DNA of 64,000 nt from Copromyces sp. CBS 386.78 (lineage: Eukaryota; Ascomycota; Sordariomycetes; Sordariales; Sordariaceae). The position numbers and the translations under genes are program-made. This document shows, piece by piece, positions 1 to 12,006 of the stretch. The first letter of the stretch is position 1; each line of letters starts with the position of its first letter. Below the pieces are notes generated by a model. It was not told where the DNA came from and searched no databases. It worked only from the letters and a program-made list of their open reading frames with translations. The DNA lies in NCBI GenBank assembly GCA_030685235.1, contig MU839231.1, forward strand, positions 1 through 64,000. The letters are read 5' to 3'.

Positions 1-100
1 ATCTCCCCTCTCTGGATCTTTCCCACATCATCAATTTACACACTTTCAATCAACACACATACTGTGCTTTTCACAATACCCTCTCAACGGTATTAGCCCA

Positions 101-177
101 CTATCTTGACTAGATTCAGGACCTAGCCTAGAAGCCCCCCTACTAGGCTAGACACGCTCCTTATACTCCCGCTACGG
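101..177. mobile_element. Solo right terminus of a TA-flanked MITE
   Basis: This stretch matches the right end of the element at 25987-26656 almost base for base, including the run of CTAG-type motifs and the terminal CCCGCTACGG followed by TA. Only the right end is present here. The left part is missing or too diverged to see. Confidence 0.65.
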
Positions 178-180
178 TAC

Positions 181-815
181 TTATCTGATGATGATTATAA
201 TAATGATGATGGTGATGATGGTGATGATAGCCGTTGTTGTTGTCGTTGTTGTTGTTGATGAAAAGGATGAAGTTGGGAGAGTTAGGGAGTCGATGGGACT
301 TTGGCATTTTAAAGGATCCCCAACCTTGGTTGACGTCATCCTTTTTCTCTCCTTCTTTCTCTTCTTCTTTCTTTTTCTCTTATTGTACCTTCTAACTATC
401 TTTCTTTTATCGCCCCTTCCCAAAAGGGGAGTTTCTTCAACTCTTTTAGCTCCCGCCTATCGCACATGGCGCCCCAGTTTTCCTCCAACCAATTAGAGCC
501 CAGGGATCCGCTTGGAACGGTTATTTGAAGGTATACGGTTATTTTGAAAAGAACCGTTACTCTGAGCTGAACGGATATCACCGTACGGTCACGGTTATCC
601 TCAAAAAACAGTTTTCTGAAGGCCCGGATTCCCGGTAATATCCTCTAGGGGTAAAGGAGATGTAAGACCGCCGTAAGACGTACTATCTCTCGGTGCCGTT
701 GACGGTTGCCCTGCAAAAGGGTATGCCATCGGGCATTCGACTAGGGTGCGCGGAATAAGTCGTGGTGAACTCCTTATTTTTTGCTGAAATCTGATCCTGT
801 CCTTCCTTGTGATCC
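181..815. repeat. ATG/GTT microsatellite and gene-free sequence
   Basis: Positions 184-262 are a trinucleotide-like run (GATGAT then GTTGTT) that is open in several frames on both strands without being a gene. Positions 340-400 are pyrimidine-rich. I see no supported gene in the rest. Confidence 0.6.
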
Positions 816-1378
816 TCACTTGTTGTTGAGTCTTGCGCTCCTTCGAACCTGCCGGTTGTCTGCCGCTGGAGCCGCCGTGGCGGGGACTGGGGGAGGTAGG
901 GCTTCCCAATTCTGCCCATCCTTATCTTGCTCCATACAGGTATCTTCCGCTTCAAGAGTGATTGTGATTACGGAAAAGGATCCAATCGACTTATGAAGGT
1001 GTGGATAGTATATAGTTCTAGAGACAGAGAGGTACAATATGCAGACCCAACATCGGCACCACAGTTGAGGCTGACCTGCTTGTCGGCGACCTGATTGATG
1101 AAGTTTTCCGTGTTTCCCAAGTCGACGTAGTTGGTGACAGGAAGCTCCATGATCCTGTTCGTACTACGTATTGGCTACGGCCCGGGAAAGGTAAACGTTG
1201 AATTAAAGCATCACGTCAAATTGCCGCGCCCGTTGGATTCTACAACCGCTAGGTAGAGGTAATCTCCGGGGACACCGACAAATTCAGCGATGGGGTATTG
1301 GGTGAGTTGATCCAAATGGAAGGTTTGGCCGTTGAAGGTGACAGGGTGCTGCATCTGGTCTACCTCGTATCTACCCAT
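816..1378 (-). CDS. Small multi-exon gene, unknown function
   Basis: I do not recognise this protein. Three coding-like blocks follow each other on the minus strand. Block 1 (1378 to about 1215) starts MGRYEVDQMQHPVTFNGQTF and reads well for about 52 residues. Block 2 (from about 1153) starts MELPVTNYVDLGNTENF and contains an NCGADVG stretch. Block 3 (about 950 to 816) ends in a basic tail, RRSARLNNK, before TGA, possibly a nuclear targeting signal. The blocks are in different frames and are probably joined by two introns. A CAG just before block 2 is a plausible acceptor, but I could not fix the donors. The ATG at 1376-1378 is the only good start. Exon borders are inferred. Confidence 0.4.
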
Positions 1379-2449
1379 CTTATCTCCAAAAGCTTTTTCG
1401 TAAAATGGGCTCGTTCTCGAGGAGTGTCTTCGTCATCTCCTTGAAAAAGCGTTGAAACATTGACGTGCCCGTTGCTTTTGCGACCAAAATGCGTGATGCA
1501 GGGGTATCGCCTAACGTACTGAAGCCCGCTGTAATTTGTGAGTTTCAGCGCTGATTCAGTGCTCAAAAATGAGTGGATCATGCGACCAGGGCCCCATGTC
1601 AACATTGGACAAGGGTGTACTTCAAGGACCAATGAGCATGAGTTTCAAAATGTCAACCAATGAAATCGTGAAATGTGTGGGTCGTCGCTTACAAGGCTGA
1701 TGAGCCTGACACTGGTCTTGAAATAAGGCTCACACAAGAAATCACACATATAAAAGAAAGAAGACGGACAGGAGAGAAAAACTCACATAAAATGAGGGCT
1801 CATACCAACAATTTGATACACATGTGAGATAAGTTCCTGATCTCAAGGTGATGTTGTCGTTGAGAAAGTGAACCAAGTACAAGAAAGCCAGACCCGTTGG
1901 ACGTGAGCAAAGGGAAGCAAAGGATGAGACATGGCCAACAGTGGAACAATGGAGATGCTAATAATGTCCCAAGTCGCCATCGGTATCAAATGACAACACT
2001 AGGTAAAAAAAGATACACAGAACACACGGCAGGGAGAAGAATTGACTGAACTGCCTATCTCGAAGGTTTGTAACCGCTCACCACCAGGTGCAGTGCAGAC
2101 CTCAAAGCGGATCTCCTATTAGGTAGAGGTAGGTACCTTCTCAGATTTCCCTTATACCGTCAATGACCTTCCATATCCATAATCCCATCCACCCGTGGTG
2201 TGGTACCACTTACCAAGACGTCGATAACCCATAAAGAATTTCCTGGCCTCTGACCAAATGGATGCCACGCTCGCTTCGCTATGAGACTGTTCAACCTCCC
2301 GTCGCGATCTCTCTCGTCATTCCCAATTCTCAAGTTCCAATGATTGCATGTGTCTCTGCCCTTGCGATTGTGGCGATTTGATGATGAGACAAACCCACCT
2401 CCCACGCTGCCCACATGCCGTGCCGTTACCCTGCTGCGGTTTCGAAGCC
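1379..2449. other. Gene-free interval
   Basis: No open frame here looks like coding sequence and no RNA gene is recognisable. It separates the small gene on the left from the 3' end of the gene on the right, both on the minus strand. Confidence 0.5.
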
Positions 2450-4099
2450 TCACTCCTCCTCCACGATCCGGTTCGGGCACTTTAAAGCCGGGCAGCCATC
2501 ACAGCCCTGTCTCTTCCGCCGTCCCTTACAAAAACAATCCCAGCACAGTTCGCCGGGAGCCCGCCGTGGGCGGAGGCCGTGGCAACCGCTGCACATGTCG
2601 TCGTTGGCCATGGTGTCTTGGTCAAGTAGATGCGTCCGAGACCCGGGCATTGAGTTGTCCATATGTTCTTGACAGAATCTGGACCTGTTGGTCTGGTAAA
2701 GGCGAGGGCGGTTGCAGCCCTCCTTTCTACAAATCTTGAGACCTTGGCCCTGGGGACCGATGGGATGTTCAGCGGCTGGAGGGTCCTCATCGGCCGGTGC
2801 AGCCTGAGGAGGCTGGATCGGCTGGTTCTGAATGAAGTGCTGGCCTTCGATTGGCAGTTGGTGCTGAATGAAGTGCTGGTCCTCGATTGGCAGTTGGTGC
2901 TGAATGAAGTGCTGGTCCTCGATTGGCAGTTGGTGCTGAATGAAGTGCTGGTCCTCCAGTGGGAGTTGGTGCTGAATGAAGTGCTGGTGTTGGAGCTGCT
3001 GCTGCTGAATTTGCGCCTGGTAGTCAAGCGGCTGGTGTTGAAAATGCTGAGCCTCTGATGATGGACTTCCGTTCGGGCCTACTAGTTGTTCTGGTTGGTC
3101 TGTGATAGAAATAACATGGCCAAAACTGTTTGTGGATCGTTGGGCCACTTGTCCCAGCTCTTCCTGACCATGGACGCTTCCCCCCAGCGAGTTGACACCT
3201 TGAAAGAGCGGAGTGTTTGGAAGGACCTCTTTGGCCGCAAATCCAAAATTGTTACTCATGACCGAGGCCTGAAGCTCTTGCCTCAAGGACTCTTCCCAAT
3301 TGGAGTTGGACCGGCCGAAGTCGTGGTTTGACAATAACGGTTGACTGGTAGACAAAGGGCCGCTGTGGTCTATGAGGGAACTGTTGCTGAATGTACCGGC
3401 GCTACCCTGACCGGGGGCGTTGTTTGTAAAGCTGGGGCTGCTAGGGGCGTTGGTAAGTGGCTGAGAGAATAACTCCTTCCACTCTCCACCTCGGACCCAT
3501 GCCTCAAACTCCTCTAGAGGGTGGGCGGATATCTTCGGTTCATCAACTGTCACGGCATTAGCACCTAGGACGTTGTCGACGCGTTGAGGGTGTCCTGATG
3601 CAACATGTCTCATTGGCTGGTAACCGTCGTCTAGGAGGGTGGGGGAGAGAACTCGACTCTGAGGCTTGTTATCAGTGCGGACAATGTCCTGATACCCCGT
3701 CAACGCTTTCTGAGGTGTGCGGAGAGGGCAATCTCGAGGACAGTCGTCTCCTTGGATAAAGGGATTGAAGAACGCAGTGGTGTCAGTGGGGGAATAACTG
3801 TCATCGCGCTGATTGGAAGAGAAAATGTCGCTCTGACTATTGTTAGATGTACGAGTACCGAGAAGATCGCCATCCGTTGCTGGGGTGATCTGATCTTGTC
3901 GGTGAAGGACACCCAGCATAGGATTGTAGGTGGAGGAAGGACCATTGTAAGAGGGACCGGAACGCGCAGGGGGATAGCTAGGAGGGTGGCGGCGATGAGC
4001 GCGTTGTTGGCGATGACGTCCTTCGTCTACGGGTACCTCGACCCTCCGTCTTTTTGGGGCCGGGTACGAGCCGTCGCTGTTGGAGCGCGTGAACTCCAT
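2450..4099 (-). CDS. Cys-rich zinc-finger-like protein, subgroup (i), 549 aa
   Basis: A single uninterrupted frame from an ATG to TGA. The N-terminus is disordered, begins with a basic PKRRRVEV motif near residue 16 (a likely nuclear localisation signal), and is rich in S, P, N and Q. Residues of about 360-425 carry imperfect 12-residue repeats based on LPIEDQHFIQHQ. The C-terminus (from residue 457) is the cysteine module: CRKEGC, 13 residues, C-x2-H, then CSGC, CWDC, CDGC and a final C. This matches the architecture of the other family members in the window. At the position that is Trp or UAG in other copies this gene has Leu, so it needs no recoding. Function unknown; DNA, RNA or protein binding through zinc is inference. 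Confidence 0.75.
   Translation of the reverse strand: MEFTRSNSDGSYPAPKRRRVEVPVDEGRHRQQRAHRRHPPSYPPARSGPSYNGPSSTYNPMLGVLHRQDQITPATDGDLLGTRTSNNSQSDIFSSNQRDDSYSPTDTTAFFNPFIQGDDCPRDCPLRTPQKALTGYQDIVRTDNKPQSRVLSPTLLDDGYQPMRHVASGHPQRVDNVLGANAVTVDEPKISAHPLEEFEAWVRGGEWKELFSQPLTNAPSSPSFTNNAPGQGSAGTFSNSSLIDHSGPLSTSQPLLSNHDFGRSNSNWEESLRQELQASVMSNNFGFAAKEVLPNTPLFQGVNSLGGSVHGQEELGQVAQRSTNSFGHVISITDQPEQLVGPNGSPSSEAQHFQHQPLDYQAQIQQQQLQHQHFIQHQLPLEDQHFIQHQLPIEDQHFIQHQLPIEDQHFIQHQLPIEGQHFIQNQPIQPPQAAPADEDPPAAEHPIGPQGQGLKICRKEGCNRPRLYQTNRSRFCQEHMDNSMPGSRTHLLDQDTMANDDMCSGCHGLRPRRAPGELCWDCFCKGRRKRQGCDGCPALKCPNRIVEEE
2826..3005 (-). repeat. 36-bp tandem repeat in coding sequence
   Basis: About five imperfect units of 36 bp encode the 12-residue Q/H-rich repeat of the surrounding gene. 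The unit length is a multiple of three, so copy-number change would keep the frame. Confidence 0.8.
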
Positions 4100-5738
4100 A
4101 CTGACGGGATGATGGAAGACGAGGAGACGAAATGTCGCCTGTCGAGTTGCTTGACTTTGACCAATATTTTCTCTTCCTGGTCGTGACGAGGCGTATTTGG
4201 AATTGTTGAAAAGAAAAAGAAAAGGGAAAGGAAGAGAGCCGGGGAGAGTTGTATCTGTCAGATTTTAAACCCTTTTGAAAACAAAATTGGGAATTTTTCC
4301 CACTTGGAGAAGAGATGAAGGTTTGGACAGGGGACCTGGAACTGACTGTTCAGTGAAGGGGTCTCCCTGTTCAGAGAATGGTTTATCAGGTTCAATAGGT
4401 GCAGTGAACGGGAAATCAAGGTCCGAATTAGGGTTCCCAAGGTTATGGCTCTACTGCCGTACTTTCATCCCTTCAATGGCGCCCGCTCGTCGAAGCCTCC
4501 CGGCTTGCAGCCAACTCTATCTTTTCCAAGCGGTTCCTACATTGCTATCACGGGGCAAGGCGGACAATAGGGGGTAGGTTGGATATACGTAGTTGTACGA
4601 GGAGAGAAAGGGAGGGAGGAGTTGTGCGGTCTGGGGATATAGGGTAGGGCTGAGCCATGCCCAGACCCAGACCGAGGCCCACTGGTGTCTGCGTGCGATG
4701 CCATTGGCCAATGGCCATGGCGAGGCTCCAGTCGACAACCGATGGCAGGTGCCATGCATACAACACCAGTGCCAGTCATAGGCTAATCCTGTGACAATTT
4801 CCTAGCTTTCGTAGTTTGATGGTAGGCTTGCTCGATGCTCAGACAGATTTCGATCTGGGTTTCTTTATCGGAAGCAGTTGGTTGCTGTGAGATACAATGA
4901 GTGTGCTAATGGTCCGTAGTCATAGTCCGACTGGTCCGTGTCAGACCGGTGCTAATGCCTTTGTTGTTGTGATGGGACTTCGCCATCCGGCGAGGGGAAG
5001 ACCTCCCAACCGTTCAGGTCAAGATCATGATCGTGATATATAGGCAGGTTAGGAGGAAGAAGATGACACTTTCTCCGCTTGGAGGCTTAGAGGTATTAGC
5101 TCTGAAATTGGCCACTGCCGAGAAATAACCATCCTGGGGTTGAGGTCACCGAAACTGTCACTGTCGAGATACAACGACGGTGCGTTATATGTAGAGAATA
5201 TGGAAATTGACACTCCAAGACCACGATGCACGAGAATGAGACAGAGAAGAAAGAAAGAGAAACAGAAAACACACAACTGAAAGTAAAAATGATTGAACTG
5301 ACCTGGACTTGTCCGTAGAGGGGCCTTGGCTCTATATCAAGTTCCAAGGTCGTAAGCCAAGCCTAAATCCCAATGTCTGTCTGTCCCAACCAACAAACTC
5401 CTGTTCCCATGATCCCATCCGCTGACGAAAAGATACCTACTAGCAATAACCGTGGCGTAGTTAATGACTTGATTCCTCCGTGAACTGCCCCTCACCTGAA
5501 CTCCTCGTTTCCTTTCGTAATAGAAGCAATGGTAGTCGATGTTTACCAGGCCTTCTGACCTTTTCCCTTCTAGCCGTAGATGACTATGTCTCATTTTTGG
5601 TGAGACCAAACAGCCACCCATACCACATGTCCACACCAGAGGCCCAAGGGTAACCCAAATCTTGCTCACTCCGCCATTGTTTGCGGCTGATCCTCGGCGG
5701 TCTATCGAAAGATGTTGACATCCCATGTCTGTCCGGAA
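4100..5738. other. Promoter side of the 2450-4099 gene and gene-free sequence
   Basis: The sequence directly beyond 4100 is A-rich on the plus strand (pyrimidine-rich on the coding strand), as expected of a fungal 5' leader. No further gene is supported in the interval. Confidence 0.45.
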
Positions 5739-6989
5739 TTAAGCCCCCTCAACATCCCGATTCGGGCACCACGAAGCTGGGCACCCATCGCAGACGCCAA
5801 ACCTCTGGCGCCGGTTCTTGCAAAGGCACTCCCAGCAGTTCCTGCCGGGAGCACGGCGAGGTCGGAGCCCGTTACATCCGGTGCAATATCCGTGGCCGGC
5901 TGCAACGGCCTCGTTTAGCGCGGCCTCCCGCGACCGCGGAGGCGGATTATCCAAGTGGTCCCGGCATCTGTAGGACCTCCTGGTCTGGGCGAGGGTAGGC
6001 TGGTCACAGCCTGGTACTTGACACATCCTTAGATGTGCATTCTGGATTGCGGCGGGCTGGGGTAGCAGGCCAAGCGCATGAGGTTCTTCCGGCTCGGGGG
6101 ATTCATCTTGCCAGTCCTGAGCTAGCTCCTCGTCGGACTGGTCCTCGTCTGATTGCTCAACGTCAGACTCGTCCGACTGCTCCTCGTCCGATGGCTCTTC
6201 GTCAGACTCGCGCTCATCAGATATACTACCATCTGCCTCGTCACGGTTGGAGCCAGGAAAGCCCTTGGCAGGATACTCGTTGACCGAGAGATCGTCCTGG
6301 GGCTGTTGCTGTGGGACTCAACCGTCCGGCAAAACGGGAATCTCCCAATCTTGAAAAATGAGGTTTAAATTGGGATCGTGGATCTGGTCTTGGCTTGCGG
6401 GTAGGTGTTCAAAGCCCCATATGTCCCAATCTACATTACGCCCGTTGTCCAATGCCCAAGGATGGTAGTCCTGGACATGAGGCTGATGGTCTGGGACGGC
6501 CGCCACAGGCTCCACCAACAGCTCGTTGAGAGGGGGTGTACGCAGCTCAAGTTGTTGACCTTCATGTTTAGGCGACTGAGCCCGAATTGACGGTAAAGTG
6601 AATTGATCTGAGGAGCCAAAAGGGTATATATCGTTGAGGTGCTGTTGTACCATACTATGGCCCCACGGTTGCGGCGGCTTGTGGGCTGATTGAAGAGCGT
6701 TCAAAGTTGAGTTGCTGCCGTTGTAATATTGACGGAAGGCGTAGCCCACCGACGGCTGTGGTTGCCGTTGTGCTAAAGCGGGCGGACTCAGCGTATCGTC
6801 TTGTGAGACAACTCTAGTAAAGTGGCCGCGACTTTGAGGACGGTGTCCGAGGGGACGGTGACTCTGTTGAACCTTAGATTGGTACGGCCCTCCAGCCTCA
6901 AACTCCCTATGGGTTCGTTTCCTGTCGTTGCCCAGCACACCACCAGTGCCATGAGGGGCCATTGCGCCCGGCGGCGAAAGGGGGTTCAT
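5739..6989 (-). CDS. Cys-rich zinc-finger-like protein, subgroup (i), interrupted by one in-frame UGA
   Basis: An ATG-initiated frame runs 223 codons to UGA at 6318-6320, then continues in the same frame through an acidic S/D/E repeat (DEEPSDEEQSDESD type) to a complete cysteine module and TAA. The module reads CQVPGC, 13 residues, C-x2-H, CTGC, CWEC, CDGC and is a close relative of the 2450-4099 gene. No intron with acceptable donor, branch and acceptor removes the UGA. Explanations: a CGA-to-TGA transition, readthrough, or editing UGA to UGG; the codon sits in a GGAC/GUCC hairpin with loop GGUUGA. Which is correct cannot be told from DNA. The intact module downstream argues the second half is under constraint or was until recently. 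Confidence 0.55.
6318..6320 (-). other. In-frame UGA between two halves of a conserved gene
   Basis: Coding continues without a frame change on both sides. The UGA lies in the loop of a possible four-base-pair hairpin (GGAC/GUCC). Confidence 0.45.
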
Positions 6990-9900
6990 CTTGAGAAGGC
7001 AAAGATGCCAGGAAGCCGAGGAAGAAATGGGTGTAGCGCAGCTTCCCGCACGTATGTTGAATTTAGGATGCTGGAAAGTTTCCCCTTCTGACCTTTTACT
7101 GACAACAAAGAGGAACGAAGGTAGTGGGCTGCGAGGGGGTTATAACGACATTTGGGGGAAAATGGAAATAATTTGGAATGCTGAATTTGTGCTTGATTTC
7201 CATCGGATGACAGACCCATTGCTGCTCTCGGTGGTGATAGTATCCAAAAGTTAGCGGGTAGTGTGGATGTTGATCTAAAGTCCGGATGATATTTTCCATT
7301 TCAACCCTCCCCGTTTATCGTTTCATCAATTCATTGACGTCCGCTTCTCAAACGCCCTTGAACCTTTCCCGACTCGAACCTGAAGCGAACATCAGCCTTA
7401 CCTTGTTAGAATTGAGCCGTGTGCTCTGAAACATTGGTGAGAAGGGTTATAGAGAAACCTGAAGAGCTATTCGCTCTGACCTGAGAGAATCTTGAGAATA
7501 TAGGTATGTTCTGAGGTGGACGTGTGCCGATCCGTTTGTCCTTTATCGCTTCAGTGCCATGTGCCTCGGGATGAAAACATGAGATGGGTTTTAGCCCCCA
7601 AAGTTTTACGGAGTAGCTGGGTTGAACGTGATGGACTCCCAAGGAACCCCAGTGACTGAATGAAGAATAACATACTATGCCCAACATCGGATATCAGGCT
7701 CTTTGAAACGACAAAAGAACAGATGGATAGGTAGCCGTCAGTCGATGCTCAACGTCTTCTGAATTGCTCCTCAAACCTTCGATTCGTACCGGATGAAGAT
7801 TAGGTCGATGTCATCCGAAGCCTAAAACAGCGTTTGTCGTGGTGAATAGAAAGATGCATGGGAACAATAGGAACCAGTTTGCAGGGAATCGGATGGAAAG
7901 GAAAGGAACTCATGAGAGGCCAACGGAAAGGCAAATGTTGACTTGCTTCGGTCCCGAACGTGTGTGCAGCTGCATACAGAGTGAGTACAGTCTGAAGGCA
8001 CACTCATCTTGGCTAAGATAAGACGAGGAAGTTGCAGCGCATGTCCAGCTGCGACTGCTTCCTTCCGTCCGGTCATCACTGGTCATTGCCCGCCCGGGCT
8101 GACCCTTGCTGCCAAGACCAGAGGCTAACAATATAAGACTTGCCGACCCGCCTGGTTACGCCCGCAACTGAGCCATTTCTTGTAGGACTCTTGGCAAACG
8201 TCATAAATTGTTAGCGACTGCAACAATCCTCGGTCCCAACACGGGTTTCGGAGAAAAAGGCAGTTGGTCTCAGTCCATGGAAAGGTTTCGTCTTTGTGCA
8301 TCCTTCTCCAAACAACCCACCGTCCCACTTTCTTCCATCATATTCTCTCGATTCCATCCTCACCAAGTCGTGATTGTCTTATCATCAGGGGTCATTTTCT
8401 TCAGCCGGCCACCCTTGCCAAGATTTGCCATGACCTTGGCGAACCAGCCAACGAAAAAATGGTGAGATGACAAAAGGGAAAGTGCGACAGGGATATTCAC
8501 ATCGCGGGGAGCCTTCTTGGCGCCTTCCCCACAGTAGACGACATGCTATGAAGGACAGCAAAAGACGCCTGAGAGGAGAAGAAAACATTGGTTTCCGGTA
8601 GCCAGGAAGATCTCATCGGTCATCGAAACAAATCGGAATAAGCAATTTGAGGAAGGATGAATCCCACCCTTTTATCTTGATATACCAATCCCAGATTGAC
8701 GAGTCGTGCGCAACTGGACTGCCTTGGAGGACATCGCACCTGATGCCTGATGGGCCCCTCATCGCGCTTTCCAATGCTGGACCAAAACCCCCCGCCTTGT
8801 CCGAACTGCACAACCGCTACTTCCTTCTTGCATTTTTCCTCTCGTCCTTCCCATGCTCGGGCTGCGCTCCCCGCTTTCCTTATGTGGTCTTGCTCAGAAT
8901 ATTCGACGCAGTCCCCGGAAACTGTAATGAGCGATCGAGCATGTGCTTGGCAGTTTCCTTGCCGAGTCGGAGCATGATAGGTTGGGAAGAAGTCGGCCAC
9001 GGAGAGAAGAGCAACTCCCACATATGGGCTGCAGAATGGAAGCATCGCCTGCGTGGTTAAGCACGCGCTCGCCCGACAAATCATACTGCAGAATGCAGAT
9101 GTGCATTGCCATTTGGGACGTTGACTCACTGCTCTTCCCATTTTTTGAACCGAGGCCCTTCTTCCCATCTCCTTTTCTTCCTTTGTCTTCTTATTTCCTC
9201 GTCCGGCAATTTTCTTTCCTTGCTACTGCCGCTCTTGTGACCATCATGGAGCGCCATGGGCGACTTCCCTCGTTGGCTTCCTGACAAGTCATTCTTCAAC
9301 CATCAATAGCGGCAACTAGATCCCGCCCCGTGCTCCTTCTACAGATCAGTTGCTTACTTTGCACATTCCACATCCCACATTCCATTTCCTGCCCGCCCGA
9401 CACTGTTCGGGGCCCGTTCATTAAGGCGCTTCTCCTGCTTCTCTGACGCCTTGTTCCGCGGTGAGTCCGAGGCGCCTTCTTGTCCCTTTTCGTCTGCGTT
9501 AACACAACCGATTCCCTGCTCGAGATACGATGACCCTAATTATCCCGGACGAAGAGGTTTTCCACGCACACCCGGCGGTCCCCAGGACGCTATCCTCTTC
9601 AATCATCAACTCTCTTGTCTATCGATCTGGTTCTCTTCAACACCGGAATCCACTCGCTCAAAGCCGTGGCTGCCACAACCAGGATCAACACGCCGTTTTC
9701 CGAACAACAAGCAGGCTTTGAACTGATGTGGGATAGTGGGAAGAATTCCAGCTCTGATTACTGAACAAGCTACGAACCAGCTGCGACACCAGGCACATCA
9801 CGCTTATATCAACCTCCGCGGCCTGTAACATGTCTTGTGTGACGGGCGCTCCGCAAACCTGGCGAGTCATGTGAGCGAGCATACCTCTCTGATGATGAGT

Positions 9901-11133
9901 AACGAGAGGCCAAATATGTGAGTCTTTGTCCCCTCTGACGCTAAACTCTCAGTCATCCTCGCCAACAAGGCCGAGCGTAGAGATAAGAGACGCACATCCC
10001 TTCCCTGAGCAGCAACAGCAATCATTAATGAACCCAGTGTATCCAGCAAGAACCGGGAACCGTAGAGCACCTGTCGAATAGCGCCGCCGTCGACAATAAA
10101 AACAAAAAAGCTTGTGATGCATGACGGCCAGGTTTTTCCATAAACAGCTTTGTCGAGCGCCTAGATACAAGCAAACATTGCTTCTACTTTGAGCCAGAGA
10201 CCCGACATGTGATAATCTGGAGATCTGAAATGCGTGGTGAGCGATTTTGACTGATGTGTTTTGACCAGCTCGGTGTTCATCCTCGGTCGCGATACACAGC
10301 TCAACGGCCATCCTTTCCATTTCCAGGCCTTGGCACTCACAAGCTTTCATGGTTTTCCCAAAGCGACAGGTGATGATGCGACTTTCAAATTAGTGCATTG
10401 TTATGATACAGATTACAGGTATCTGGCGGTCACCGGCCTTTCATATCAACGCCTTTCATATCAACGAGAGTTCGCTTGTGACTTTCAGACTCGCTTCTTG
10501 CGCCAAGGTCAGTTTTTCTGTCGTTTCTTATTGTTTATTCTTCCTCTGTTCCTATTCGCTCTGCTCTCCTCCTTACCAACAACCACTTGCGGGGCAGCAT
10601 CTGTTCAGTATTTCAGCTACCCTTCAAAGAGCACAAGTCTCTCCCCATCAAACCCAACTTAAAAGAATATGTTGGTGGGTCTGGCAAGGCACACTGGGTC
10701 ACGTGCCCACTGTGCGCTGCCCAGACCGCACCACCCTCTAGACCTCTAGACCTCCCGCCTTCCTCTCACTGTCTCCTTCTATAGCATCACCCTCCCGATC
10801 AATCCAGCACTCGTTATTGCTCGTGATCTCACAGAATAGCCCTACCGTGGCACCCATGGAACAGGAGGTGGGTTGTCTCAAAGAGCTCATCACGTCCTCC
10901 AAGCAACTAGACGGTAAACACCGTCAACTTGGGAATTAAACTCGCCCGCCAGAGGTGTCCAACCGGGGGGAATTACAATCCTGTCCAAAACAAATAGTAG
11001 GTACCTCTTTCCCGAAGACCGCAACAATGGCAACTAACCAGTCTTCTCATGGTTGGCATCACCTCAGCCGACCCGCAAAACTAAAAGACACACCCAGTAG
11101 ATACGCCAGAGTTTCCGTCCAACCTCGCCTACT
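6990..11133. other. Long interval with no gene I can defend
   Basis: Several frames are open but none shows family similarity, compositional signature or a convincing start and splice pattern. A pyrimidine-rich tract at 9140-9240 followed by two ATGs (9247 and 9256) looks like a fungal promoter and leader. The frame from 9256 runs to 9726 apart from one UAG at 9307-9309, but has no recognisable content. Positions 10430-10470 hold a short direct repeat (TTTCATATCAACGCC). Nothing else is seen. Confidence 0.4.
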
Positions 11134-12006
11134 ATGGCTACTCAGAATCCTGTTCCCGGAACCCATGGACGAGCCGCATCAGAGGAAGATCCTCGCAGCC
11201 AAAGCACATCCGCCGAACAGCACGCGCACTCCTTTGACCAGGAATATTTCTTAAGTTGGGAACAGCCAGCCCACATGTCATCGACTAACCCGGCACAGGA
11301 TGGCTGGGACGTCGGCGGTGACTCGGTTGCCTTGTCCCATGACAACCAAGATGAATCACCAGTCCTAGAGCGTCTCTATTCGGTATCTCAGACTTCCCAC
11401 TATGAGCACCAATCGTCCGGCGCATCTTATCCCAGTCTTTCTGTCCACAACAAGGAGTCATGGACGAAGCTTGCCCCCACTCCTCTCCTCATTCCCTTCA
11501 AGGGTCCTTCAGAGCAAGATCTCCCTGATCCTTTCCAACCCGCTGCCCTTTCCTATCCCACCCCCTCGAATCGTTCTCAATCTCCGCAGCTTGCCGCCGC
11601 CGCTTCTGCCGTTCCTGTGGCATCTGTGACGGCTGCCACTCACCCTACACTTCAGGTCCCTTACCCTGGAAGGACCTGCTCGATCTGTGGTACCAATTTT
11701 GTGTGGAAGAAGTCAGCGAGTCGCTGCTTTGACTGCTGCAGAAATAGACCGCGCCCCCGCATGATTGCCGCTGTTATCGAACGTGCTGCTCGCGGCATCG
11801 ATAGTTGTAGCACTTGCTATGGCGAAGCCGATAGGGGAGAAAACAAGCTTTGCGCCGTCTGCTACGAGCGTCAGAAGGGCAAGAGCAGGAGATCTCAAGC
11901 AAGACAGAAGGCCAAAGGAAGAACCAGAAAAGCGCGGGAGGCTGCTGAGGCAATCTTCAAGGGACTGGGCATCGCCTTCGATCAACCTTGTGTAACAGCG
12001 AACTGA
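11134..12006 (+). CDS. Cys-rich zinc-finger-like protein, subgroup (ii), Trp-encoding copy
   Basis: Intact frame of 290 codons from ATG to TGA. Residues 1-175 are low-complexity (S, P, Q, A). The cysteine module begins at residue 182: CSIC, 12 residues, CFDC, about 28 residues, CSTCY, then CAVCYERQKG and a strongly basic tail (KSRRSQARQKAKGRTRKAR). Trp-191, in the 12-residue loop as FVWKK, is the residue that corresponds to UAG in subgroups (iii) and (iv). This gene is therefore the genomic reference for what the recoded product should look like. The basic tail suggests nucleic-acid contact or nuclear location, which is inference. Confidence 0.8.
   Translation: MATQNPVPGTHGRAASEEDPRSQSTSAEQHAHSFDQEYFLSWEQPAHMSSTNPAQDGWDVGGDSVALSHDNQDESPVLERLYSVSQTSHYEHQSSGASYPSLSVHNKESWTKLAPTPLLIPFKGPSEQDLPDPFQPAALSYPTPSNRSQSPQLAAAASAVPVASVTAATHPTLQVPYPGRTCSICGTNFVWKKSASRCFDCCRNRPRPRMIAAVIERAARGIDSCSTCYGEADRGENKLCAVCYERQKGKSRRSQARQKAKGRTRKAREAAEAIFKGLGIAFDQPCVTAN

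Noticed and set aside
8620..9168. A 182-codon minus-strand frame as a gene
   Set aside because: No start context, motif or homologous copy supports it, and overlapping frames on the other strand are equally open.
9256..9726. Another UAG-recoded gene (frame with UAG at 9307)
   Set aside because: No cysteine module, no hairpin around the UAG and no related copy in the window.
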